Positions 1 to 5,271 are shown, counted from the first letter of the stretch. The stretch is DNA of 5,271 bases from an uncultured Collinsella sp. (GCA_902492825.1 CABUMZ010000123.1:1-5271); one strand, 5' to 3'. The notes: a model not told the origin generated them from the sequence alone. Numbers and translations: made by a program.

Positions 1-66
1 TTAGAAGATTTGAACTTCTGACCTCTTCCGTGTCAGGGAAGCGCTCTCCCCCTGAGCTAAACGCCC
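1..66 (-). tRNA. tRNA-Val (anticodon GAC), 3' end cut by window edge
   Basis: Read on the minus strand from 66 down to 1, the sequence folds into a canonical cloverleaf. The acceptor 5' strand is GGGCGTT, then TA, then a D stem GCTC/GAGC with loop AGGGGGA. The anticodon stem is CTTCC/GGAAG around loop CTGACAC (anticodon GAC, valine). A 5-base variable loop AGGTC follows, then a T stem AGAAG/CTTCT with loop TTCAAAT. The segments add up to exactly 66 bases. Only the first two bases (AA) of the 3' acceptor strand are inside the window. The remaining acceptor bases, the discriminator and any encoded CCA lie beyond position 1. The tRNA would decode GUC and GUU valine codons. All visible stems pair perfectly, so it looks functional. 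Confidence 0.97.
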
Positions 67-95
67 GATCAAGGGTGCGCAAGCGCGCAAGGGAT

Positions 96-124
96 AATAT
101 AACGGAGCCTGAACTCGGTGGCAA
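96..124 (-). promoter_or_regulatory. Sigma70-type promoter of tRNA-Val
   Basis: On the minus strand, a -35 box TTGCCA (124-119, five of six consensus bases) is followed by a 17-bp spacer and a -10 box TATATT (101-96, five of six). An overlapping TATTAT (99-94) is an alternative -10. The predicted start is near 87-90, giving a leader of roughly 22 bases before the tRNA 5' end at 66, which RNase P would remove. The stretch between the -10 box and the start is GC-rich, as in stable-RNA promoters under stringent control; that regulatory reading is inference. Confidence 0.75.
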
Positions 125-128
125 GAAC

Positions 129-140
129 ATTTTTAAAAAT
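129..140 (-). promoter_or_regulatory. Candidate UP element, A/T palindrome ATTTTTAAAAAT
   Basis: This is a perfect 12-bp all-A/T palindrome in an otherwise GC-rich region. It starts five bases upstream of the tRNA promoter -35 box, about -40 to -51 relative to the predicted start. That is where the alpha-subunit C-terminal domain of RNA polymerase binds UP elements at rRNA and tRNA promoters. The sequence and position are direct observations; the UP-element role is inferred. Confidence 0.45.
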
Positions 141-263
141 CGCTTACATTGTGGAATTCGGGGGCTTTGCCATATCCATTTCAAAAGAGCCTGCTGCCGC
201 GATTTGGCTGTCGCATAATGCAAGGCCATTGCGGTATCGAGCTATGGAAAGACGCCTGCGGAA

Positions 264-286
264 TTGTCCTACCGATAAGCGGACAA
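264..286. repeat. Inverted repeat TTGTCC-N11-GGACAA upstream of the transporter
   Basis: Two perfect 6-base arms (264-269 and 281-286) flank an 11-base spacer, 70 bases before the transporter start codon. It could be a two-half-site operator with arms about 17 bp apart centre to centre, or a weak hairpin in the mRNA leader. There is no U-tract after it, so it is not an intrinsic terminator. The rest of 141-355 holds only a lone CATAAT (214-219) as a possible -10 box, without a convincing -35 partner, and I recognise no riboswitch class in it. Confidence 0.35.
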
Positions 287-355
287 GCCTCCAGCTGGTG
301 ACTTCGCCGTGGTAAGGTAAGCCGAATTGTTTCCAGGCTGTTTCGGGGGAGTGGA

Positions 356-1378
356 ATGAGCAAAGAGTGTGTCGAGCAGGTCGAAGGCGCAGGGGCTTCG
401 GTGCCGATGACCGATATGTCGAACATTGATGTGCCCGAGGGCACCGACGAGCTCAGCCGTAGCACCCGCCGCGCCTGGCGCGACCGCCTTAACGATGCGT
501 CGTCGCGCAAGATGATCACGGGCGTCTTGGCTACGTTGGTGGGCGGTTCGTTTTGGGGCTTCTCGGGCACCAGCGCGAGCTTTCTGTTCGATACCTACCA
601 CGTCGACACCTTGTGGCTTATGAGCGTGCGTCAGATTCTCGCCGGTCTACTCTTTATGGCCGTGGTTGTTACGCGCGACCGCGAGCGCCTGATTAAGCTC
701 TGGACCACACCCGCCGATCGCAAGCAGCTGCTGCTCTTTACCGCCTTTGGCCTGCTGTTCAACCAGTTTTGCTATCTTTCGGCCGTGCGCCTGACGAACG
801 CCGGAACCGCGACGGTGCTCCAGTGCCTGCAGCTCGTTATCATCATGGGCTACGCCTGCGTGACCGATCGCCGCATGCCGCGCACTCGCGAAGTCATCGG
901 CATTGGCCTGGCTCTGGGTGGAACCTTTTTAATTGCCACCGGCGGCGACCCTACCAGCCTGAATATCTCGCCGCTTGGCCTGGCAGCAGGTCTTATGTGT
1001 GCGGTCAGCGCCGCGTGTATGGCGGTGATTCCCGCCAAGATCCTGCCCGAATACGGTAGCCCCATCGTCACGGGCTCGGCAATGCTCACGGCGGGCGTGG
1101 CCTCATGTGTCTTCGTGCAGCCCTGGGCGCATATGCCGGCGCTCGATGCCGCCGGTATCGAGGCGCTCGCGGTGTTCGTGGTTATCGGCTCGTTTTTTGC
1201 TTACATGCTCTATATGCAGGGCGTTAAGGACATCGGCTCGGTGCGCGCGAGCCTCATCGGAACTGTGGAGCCGGTTTCGGCGACCATCACCAGCGCCGTT
1301 ATGCTGGGCACGGTGTTTTTTCCGACCGACCTTATCGGCTTTGTCATGATCATCGTAATGATGTTCCTCACGGTGTAG
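356..1378 (+). CDS. EamA/DMT-family membrane transporter
   Basis: This encodes a 340-residue polytopic membrane protein of the drug/metabolite transporter superfamily, with two tandem EamA-type halves of about five helices each. Residues 1-52 form an unusually long, charged, cytoplasmic-looking N-terminus (SRSTRRAWRDRL). The first helix spans about 54-77 (GGSFWGFSGTSASFLF). The first half ends near 195 after an LTNAGTATVLQ segment typical of the fourth helix. The second half runs from about 203 to the end and includes GTVEPVSATITSAVML, the family's EPV-type motif. The substrate cannot be read from sequence; relatives export amino acids, metabolites or drugs. The ATG is preceded by GGAG (348-351) four bases away. 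A later ATG at 407 is possible but has a poorer ribosome site. The protein stops immediately after the last helix, with no hydrophilic tail (see the possible frameshift at 1373-1376). It is divergent from the tRNA and separated by 149 bases from the next gene, so it is probably monocistronic. Confidence 0.92.
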   Translation: MSKECVEQVEGAGASVPMTDMSNIDVPEGTDELSRSTRRAWRDRLNDASSRKMITGVLATLVGGSFWGFSGTSASFLFDTYHVDTLWLMSVRQILAGLLFMAVVVTRDRERLIKLWTTPADRKQLLLFTAFGLLFNQFCYLSAVRLTNAGTATVLQCLQLVIIMGYACVTDRRMPRTREVIGIGLALGGTFLIATGGDPTSLNISPLGLAAGLMCAVSAACMAVIPAKILPEYGSPIVTGSAMLTAGVASCVFVQPWAHMPALDAAGIEALAVFVVIGSFFAYMLYMQGVKDIGSVRASLIGTVEPVSATITSAVMLGTVFFPTDLIGFVMIIVMMFLTV

Positions 1379-1431
1379 CTAGCGCCGCCGCCAAGACAGA
1401 AAAGGTGTTGTGCCGCATTTTCGCCAATTGA
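1375..1431 (+). other. Possible lost C-terminal tail of the transporter (out-of-frame)
   Basis: Just before the transporter's TAG stop the sequence reads GTGT (1373-1376). If one GT were absent, translation would pass the stop and continue in the other frame to a TGA at 1429-1431. That adds a tail starting at the last valine: VASAAAKTEK followed by nine more residues. Its codons are mostly G/C-ending, and a short charged tail after helix 10 is common in DMT proteins. A tandem GT gain is therefore a plausible cause of truncation, but a short open frame can arise by chance in this base composition. Confidence 0.3.
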
Positions 1432-1447
1432 TGTCCGTGTCTGGAGT

Positions 1448-1476
1448 TTAGCTGTCGATGCTCAAAATGCCATAAA
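1448..1476 (+). promoter_or_regulatory. Candidate extended -10 promoter for the DUF4012-glmM unit
   Basis: TGC directly precedes CATAAA (1471-1476, four of six -10 bases), forming a TGn extended -10. The -35 region 17 bp upstream, TTAGCT (1448-1453), is weak (three of six), which fits an extended -10 promoter. The start would fall near 1483, leaving about 45 bases of leader before the ATG at 1528. No strong terminator separates it from the transporter gene, so some read-through from upstream is possible. Confidence 0.4.
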
Positions 1477-1491
1477 CTAGTAACGTTATGG
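1470..1491. repeat. Inverted repeat CCATAA-N10-TTATGG over the promoter
   Basis: Perfect 6-base arms (1470-1475 and 1486-1491) enclose ACTAGTAACG, itself carrying the palindrome ACTAGT. The left arm covers the candidate -10 box and the right arm covers the predicted start region, where a repressor would sit. A run of five T (1494-1498) follows, so a weak transcriptional hairpin is also possible, but only two G:C pairs per stem makes it a poor terminator. Confidence 0.35.
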
Positions 1492-1515
1492 ACTTTTTCA
1501 TTGCGACTCAATTGC

Positions 1516-1520
1516 GAGGA
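1516..1520 (+). promoter_or_regulatory. Ribosome binding site GAGGA fixing the DUF4012 gene start
   Basis: GAGGA lies seven bases before ATG 1528, an ideal spacing. An in-frame TTG at 1501 would add nine residues (MRLNCEDFF) but has no comparable site before it, and it would place the GAGGA inside the coding region. The ATG is therefore the preferred start. Confidence 0.8.
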
Positions 1521-1527
1521 TTTCTTT

Positions 1528-3849
1528 ATGGCTGGTAATCACTTTAAGGGCAGCGATAGCGGCCGCCCTGCAGTTCCGCCGCGTCCGAACGGGGCTGGTA
1601 AGGCCGGCACGCCGGGCGGCGCTGGACAGAGCGGTTCCGGTAAGCGCGTGTCCCCGGGCGAGACGGCGATGTTTACCGCTCTGTACGAGCAGTCTCAAAA
1701 GGCAAAAAAGACCGGCCGTGCAAGAGGGAATGTCTTTGCGGGCGGTGCAACCTCCACGTCGCAGCCGAGCGGGGCTCCTTCGGTACCCGCGAACAACGCA
1801 GGTGCTGCCAACGCCGCGAATGCCGCCGGCAACGTTAATGCCGACAAGGCCGCCAACAATACTCCCTCTGCCGGTGGCGCGGGGCTTACGGGTAACCTTG
1901 GCACGATTTACACCGGCGCCTCCGAGACTGGCACGTTCGCCCGCCTGGATGATAGCGGTGCCGAGTTTGCGGGCTCGGGTTCCAAGGAAGATTATTACGA
2001 TTTTGGCTTGAACTACGGTGGCGACGCTTCGCCGAGTTCGACCTCTGACGGTCTGGTCCGTCATCGCCATCGCAAGGGCGAGCGCAAAAAGCGTCACACC
2101 GGCGCCATTATTGCCGTTGTAGTCGCGGTGCTTCTCGTTGCGCTTGGCGCAAGCGGCTTTATGCTGCTTAACTCGGCAAAGACCGTAAAGAGCGAAGCGA
2201 AGGAGGCTGTCGAGATCGTCGGTGGCCTTAAGGACAAGGTCACGTCGGGCGATTTTTCGACGCTGCCTGACGACGCGAAGAAGATCGATGAGCTCTGTAA
2301 CAGCATGAAGGCGGAGACCTCGAGCCCGCTGTGGGCGGCGGCTTCGTTTATCCCGGTGTATGGCAGCGATATCAATGCGGCCCGCACCATGATTGATGCC
2401 CTGTCCGATGTCTCGAGCAATGCGCTGGTTCCCATGGCCGATAACCTTTCGCAGGCTACGCCCGGCAAGCTGTTCCAGGACGGCATGATTAACGTGTCCG
2501 CGCTGCAGGCGGTCGCCGATTCGCTTTCCAGCAGCTCGAAGGTGTTCAAGAGCGCCAACGAGAAGGTCCAGGGCATTGGCGATACTCATATTTCCCAGGT
2601 GACCGAGCTGGTCGATAAGGCCAAGGACGGCTTTGCCACCCTCAACGGCGCGGTTGACGCGGCGGAGAAGGTCGCCCCCGTCCTTCCCCAGATGCTCGGC
2701 GCCAACGGCCAGACGCGTCATTACCTTGTGCTCGCGATGAGCAATGTCGAGATCCGCGCCTGCGGCGGTTTCCCCGGTTCTCGCGGCGTGATGTCGGTGA
2801 CTGACGGTAAGCTCGAACTGGGCGATTTTGTCAAAGTCGACATGATGAAAGAGCCTTTGAGCCCGCTTCCCATCACCGATGAAGAGGCAAACTTGTTCAC
2901 GACCGGATGGGGCCTGACCGGATTCAACACGCTCGGATACACGATGGGCGACGTTACGATGACGCCTGATTATCCGCGTGCGGCTCAGCTTGCCAGCGAT
3001 ATGCAGAAGGCCATTGTCGGAGATGACATCGACGGCGTATTTGCAGTCGATCCGGTATTTTTGCAGTATATGCTCGGCGTTGTAGGCGGCACACAGCTTC
3101 CTGACGGCACCGTCGTTGATGGAAGCAACGCCGTAAAGGTGCTGCTGCACGATATTTATTGGAATTACCCGGTAGAGGAACAGGACGCCATTTTTGCGGC
3201 GGTTGCCGGATCAGCTTTTAACAAGATCGTGGACGAACTGGGCTCCAGCGATATTACTAAGATTGCTGCCGTCATCGAAAAGGGCGCTTCCGAGGGTCGC
3301 ATCCTCATGTATTCGAGAAATGATGACGAGGAAAAGGCCGCGAAGGCTCTTGGAATATCGGGCGCTCTCCAAACCGATACGTCGGAGGCTCCGATTTTGG
3401 GCGTCTATGTGAACAACTACAGCTATTCAAAGATGGATTGGTTCCTCGATAAGCGAGTCACCATCGATTCTTCGGTTGAAAATGCCGATGGCTCGACGAC
3501 GTATCGAGTGACCACCTCGCTCAAAAACACGATGACCCCCCAGGAGAAGGCCGAGATGCCTGGTTATTTCCAGGGCCATAACGGCATTAGCCAGGATATT
3601 GATGATGAGGTGCTGAGGCTTTATCTCTATGCTCCTGCGGGAGGCAGCATTTCGGACATTAAGACTTCGGGCTCCGGTTCTATCGAGATGAACGAAGCGA
3701 CGCACGATGGCTTGAAGGTTGCATGGGGCGGTGTCCACATGCTTCTTGGACAAGACATAAAGGTCGAGTACACGGTCACGACTTCGAAGGACTCTGGGCA
3801 CAAAGAGCTTAAGGTTCGTACCACGCCAACCGCTCAAACGTTCGAATAG
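1528..3849 (+). CDS. DUF4012 domain-containing single-pass membrane protein
   Basis: This 773-residue protein has four parts. Residues 1-177 are a low-complexity G/A/N/P/S-rich tail, predicted disordered and cytoplasmic, with a short helix-like segment at 44-61 (GETAMFTALYEQSQKAKK), an A/N-rich run at 89-111 and an aromatic patch at 155-163 (DYYDFGLNY). A very basic stretch (178-191, RHRHRKGERKKRHT) precedes one hydrophobic helix at about 193-214, so the rest should be outside the membrane. Residues 215-391 are helical and include SPLWAAASFIPVYGSDIN (266-283), typical of the N-terminal part of DUF4012 proteins. The DUF4012 signature NVEIRACGGFPG is at 406-417, followed by GVFAVDPV (503-510) and a beta-rich C-terminal part from about 632 (KMDWFLDKRVTI). 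The function of DUF4012 is not established. Being 12 bases from glmM suggests an envelope glycan role, which is inference. The only two cysteines, C257 and C412, are both in the extracytoplasmic part. It lacks the LytR-CpsA-Psr catalytic signature as far as I can see, so I do not call it an LCP ligase. Confidence 0.92.
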   Translation: MAGNHFKGSDSGRPAVPPRPNGAGKAGTPGGAGQSGSGKRVSPGETAMFTALYEQSQKAKKTGRARGNVFAGGATSTSQPSGAPSVPANNAGAANAANAAGNVNADKAANNTPSAGGAGLTGNLGTIYTGASETGTFARLDDSGAEFAGSGSKEDYYDFGLNYGGDASPSSTSDGLVRHRHRKGERKKRHTGAIIAVVVAVLLVALGASGFMLLNSAKTVKSEAKEAVEIVGGLKDKVTSGDFSTLPDDAKKIDELCNSMKAETSSPLWAAASFIPVYGSDINAARTMIDALSDVSSNALVPMADNLSQATPGKLFQDGMINVSALQAVADSLSSSSKVFKSANEKVQGIGDTHISQVTELVDKAKDGFATLNGAVDAAEKVAPVLPQMLGANGQTRHYLVLAMSNVEIRACGGFPGSRGVMSVTDGKLELGDFVKVDMMKEPLSPLPITDEEANLFTTGWGLTGFNTLGYTMGDVTMTPDYPRAAQLASDMQKAIVGDDIDGVFAVDPVFLQYMLGVVGGTQLPDGTVVDGSNAVKVLLHDIYWNYPVEEQDAIFAAVAGSAFNKIVDELGSSDITKIAAVIEKGASEGRILMYSRNDDEEKAAKALGISGALQTDTSEAPILGVYVNNYSYSKMDWFLDKRVTIDSSVENADGSTTYRVTTSLKNTMTPQEKAEMPGYFQGHNGISQDIDDEVLRLYLYAPAGGSISDIKTSGSGSIEMNEATHDGLKVAWGGVHMLLGQDIKVEYTVTTSKDSGHKELKVRTTPTAQTFE

Positions 3850-3851
3850 GA
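3848..3851 (+). promoter_or_regulatory. AGGA ribosome site of glmM, overlapping the upstream stop codon
   Basis: AGGA shares its first two bases with the TAG stop (3847-3849) of the DUF4012 gene and lies ten bases before the glmM ATG, a slightly long spacing. This overlap means ribosomes finishing the upstream gene sit on the glmM initiation region. It supports co-transcription and possible translational coupling. Confidence 0.5.
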
Positions 3852-3861
3852 TAAGTAAGAT

Positions 3862-5193
3862 ATGAAGTACTTTGGCACCGACGGCTTTCGCGGTGAGGCC
3901 AACGTTGGGCTGACGGTAGAGCATGCTTATAAGATTGGCCGTTTTGTGGGCTGGTATTACGGTGTCAACCGCGAGCGCAAGGCGCGCGTCATCGTGGGCA
4001 AGGACACGCGTCGCTCGAGCTATATGTTCGAGGCGGCGCTGGTGAGCGGCCTGGTCGCGAGCGGTGCGGACGCCTATATACTGCACGTGATCCCGACGCC
4101 GGGCGTGGCACATCAGACCGTGGAGGGCTGCTTCGATTGCGGCATCATGATCAGTGCGAGCCACAACCCGTTTTGCGATAACGGCATTAAGCTCGTCAAC
4201 AGCGACGGCTTTAAGATGGACGAGGACGTGCTGGAGCTCATCGAGGACTACATCGATGGCAAGAGCGAGGTACCGCTGGCAACGGGCAACCATATCGGCG
4301 CCACGGTCGATTACATGCAGGGCCGCAACCGCTATATTGCCTCGCTCATCGCCAGCGCGAACTTTTCGCTGCAGGGCGTCAAGATCGGTATCGACTGCGC
4401 CAACGGCTCGGCATCCTCGGTGGCCAAGCCGGTGTTCGACGCACTGGGCGCCGACGTGCGCGTGATCAACGCCGCGCCCGATGGCTTTAACATCAACGTC
4501 GACTGCGGCTCCACGCATATGGAGCGCCTGCAGCGCCATGTGGTGGAGCAGGGCCTGGACGTGGGCTTTGCCTATGACGGCGATGCCGATCGCTGCCTGG
4601 CCGTGGACGAGCGCGGTCGCGTGGTAGACGGCGATCAGATCCTGTACGTGTGCGGCGTGTATCTGAACAAGCACGGGCGACTCTCGGGCGGTACCGTGGT
4701 GCCGACGATTGCCAGCAACTTTGGCCTGGTCAAGTCGCTGGAGCTTGCCGGTCTGAGCGCCGTGACCAGCGGTGTGGGCGACCGTCACGTGTATGCCAAG
4801 ATGCGCGAGGGCGGCTACAGCCTGGGTGGCGAGCAGACGGGCCATACGATCTTTGGCGATATCGAGCGCACGGGCGACGGCATTATGACCTCGCTGCGCG
4901 TGATGGAAGTGATTCGTGCCGAGCGCGAGATGCTCTCGCAGCTCACGGCTCCGTGCAAGCTGCTGCCGCAGGCGCAGGTGGCCGTGCACGTGGCGGACAA
5001 GGACGCCGCGCTCGAGAACATGGGAGTGCAGAACGCCATCGCCGAGGCCGAGGCTGCGCTGGCAGGCGAGGGCCGCGTGCTCGTGCGCAAGAGCGGAACC
5101 GAGTCGGTTATCCGCGTGCTGGCCGAGGCGCCCGACCAAGCATCCGCCGATGCCGCCATGAAGCGCATCGCCAACGCGCTCGAGGCTTTATAG
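3862..5193 (+). CDS. glmM: Phosphoglucosamine mutase GlmM
   Basis: GlmM is a cytoplasmic enzyme that interconverts glucosamine-6-phosphate and glucosamine-1-phosphate, on the route to UDP-GlcNAc for peptidoglycan and other glycans. All four alpha-D-phosphohexomutase signatures are present. The phosphoserine loop ISASHNP (97-103) has catalytic S100, which is phosphorylated in the active enzyme. The Mg-binding loop DGDADR (239-244) supplies D239, D241 and D243. The sugar-binding loop GGEQTGH is at 322-328, and the phosphate-binding loop RKSGTES at 409-415. The N-terminal MKYFGTDGFRG matches the family start, which supports the ATG. At 443 residues it is full length for GlmM (about 445-450). The GTDG start, the overall length and the GEQTG loop favour GlmM over phosphomannomutase/phosphoglucomutase. 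The last residue of the phosphate loop is serine where proline is usual (GTEP). The gene is markedly GC-rich, more so than the 3' half of its upstream partner. Confidence 0.97.
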   Translation: MKYFGTDGFRGEANVGLTVEHAYKIGRFVGWYYGVNRERKARVIVGKDTRRSSYMFEAALVSGLVASGADAYILHVIPTPGVAHQTVEGCFDCGIMISASHNPFCDNGIKLVNSDGFKMDEDVLELIEDYIDGKSEVPLATGNHIGATVDYMQGRNRYIASLIASANFSLQGVKIGIDCANGSASSVAKPVFDALGADVRVINAAPDGFNINVDCGSTHMERLQRHVVEQGLDVGFAYDGDADRCLAVDERGRVVDGDQILYVCGVYLNKHGRLSGGTVVPTIASNFGLVKSLELAGLSAVTSGVGDRHVYAKMREGGYSLGGEQTGHTIFGDIERTGDGIMTSLRVMEVIRAEREMLSQLTAPCKLLPQAQVAVHVADKDAALENMGVQNAIAEAEAALAGEGRVLVRKSGTESVIRVLAEAPDQASADAAMKRIANALEAL

Positions 5194-5210
5194 CTACGCG
5201 GCCAATCTGG

Positions 5211-5230
5211 CACTTGGGGACGTTCCTTTT
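5211..5230 (+). repeat. Possible dispersed-repeat fragment (TTGGGGACGTTCCTTTT type)
   Basis: Eighteen bases after the glmM stop is a motif with GGGGAC, GTTCC and a T4 run. From memory, similar TTGGGGAC-GTTCC-TTTT strings recur many times in Coriobacteria and Firmicutes genomes, often near Y1/IS200-like (RAYT) transposase genes. No transposase is visible here and only one copy lies in the window. GGGA can pair with TTCC, but the 2-base loop makes a hairpin terminator unlikely. The remaining bases to 5271 hold no gene I can support, and no convincing glmM terminator is seen. Confidence 0.3.
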
Positions 5231-5271
5231 AATATGAGCAGGACATTGTCAAGAGGCAAAATCGGGCCTGG

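Noticed and set aside
30..218. 62-codon plus-strand frame starting inside the tRNA gene
   Set aside because: It is antisense to a well-folded tRNA and runs through its promoter, so it is a chance frame.
118..315. 65-codon plus-strand frame with a GTG start between the tRNA and the transporter
   Set aside because: Its start lies within the tRNA promoter, the start-site spacing is poor, and the product shows no coherent features.
141..355. Riboswitch in the transporter leader
   Set aside because: I looked for guanidine, fluoride, cobalamin and TPP conserved elements, since DMT-type transporters can be guanidine-controlled, and found no matching conserved blocks.
1403..1422. Possible intrinsic terminator after the transporter (GGTG...TGCC followed by ATTTT)
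   Set aside because: The stem has only two G:C pairs plus G:U pairs around a three-base loop, and the T run is short, so it is too weak to call.
1498..3150. 550-codon open frame on the minus strand opposite the DUF4012 gene
   Set aside because: It is antisense to a gene with a clear family signature, membrane helix and ribosome site. Its product is an R/H/A-rich string with no domain, typical of shadow frames in GC-biased DNA.
1528..3849. LytR-CpsA-Psr (LCP) glycopolymer ligase
   Set aside because: The topology (tail, one helix, large outer domain) is LCP-like, but the conserved residues match DUF4012 (NVEIRACGGFPG), and I do not see the LCP arginine/aspartate signature.
3427..5139. 570-codon open frame on the minus strand opposite glmM
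   Set aside because: glmM is unambiguous on the plus strand. The antisense product is H/A/R-rich, spans two genes, and has no recognisable fold or ribosome site.
4650..5237. 195-codon plus-strand frame overlapping the end of glmM
   Set aside because: It is out of frame inside glmM, composed of R/A/G-rich shadow translation with no motif.
5234..5271. ATG with an open frame running off the right edge (MSRTLSRGKIGPG)
   Set aside because: Only 12 full codons are visible, no ribosome site precedes it, and it adjoins a repeat-like motif, so it cannot be supported as a gene start.

Overview
The window looks like a chromosomal fragment from a high-GC Coriobacteriia (Actinomycetota), most likely Collinsella or a close relative. 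I infer this from the strongly GC-biased third codon positions, the long spurious antisense reading frames that such bias creates, and the general look of the GlmM and DUF4012 proteins. No database search was possible, so the genus is a recollection-based guess.

Layout. (1) Positions 1-66, minus strand: the 5' 66 bases of a tRNA-Val with anticodon GAC, whose last bases lie beyond the left edge. Its promoter reads leftward (TTGCCA, 17-bp spacer, TATATT), with an A/T palindrome in the UP-element position. (2) Positions 125-355: noncoding spacer between the divergent tRNA and transporter genes, holding one clear 6-bp inverted repeat. (3) Positions 356-1378, plus strand: an EamA/DMT-type 10-helix membrane transporter of unknown substrate. 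A possible dinucleotide frameshift may have removed its C-terminal tail. (4) Positions 1379-1527: intergenic, with a candidate extended -10 promoter overlapped by an inverted repeat. (5) Positions 1528-3849: a 773-residue, single-pass membrane protein with a long low-complexity cytoplasmic tail and a DUF4012 extracytoplasmic region. (6) Positions 3862-5193: glmM, phosphoglucosamine mutase, 12 bases downstream and almost certainly co-transcribed. (7) Positions 5194-5271: intergenic, with a short motif resembling dispersed repeats.

The most interesting unit is the DUF4012-glmM pair. GlmM makes glucosamine-1-phosphate, the precursor of UDP-GlcNAc and so of peptidoglycan and other envelope glycans. 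DUF4012 has no assigned function. The tight spacing suggests that the membrane protein acts in envelope glycan assembly or is regulated together with amino-sugar supply. The transporter and the tRNA look like independent transcription units.
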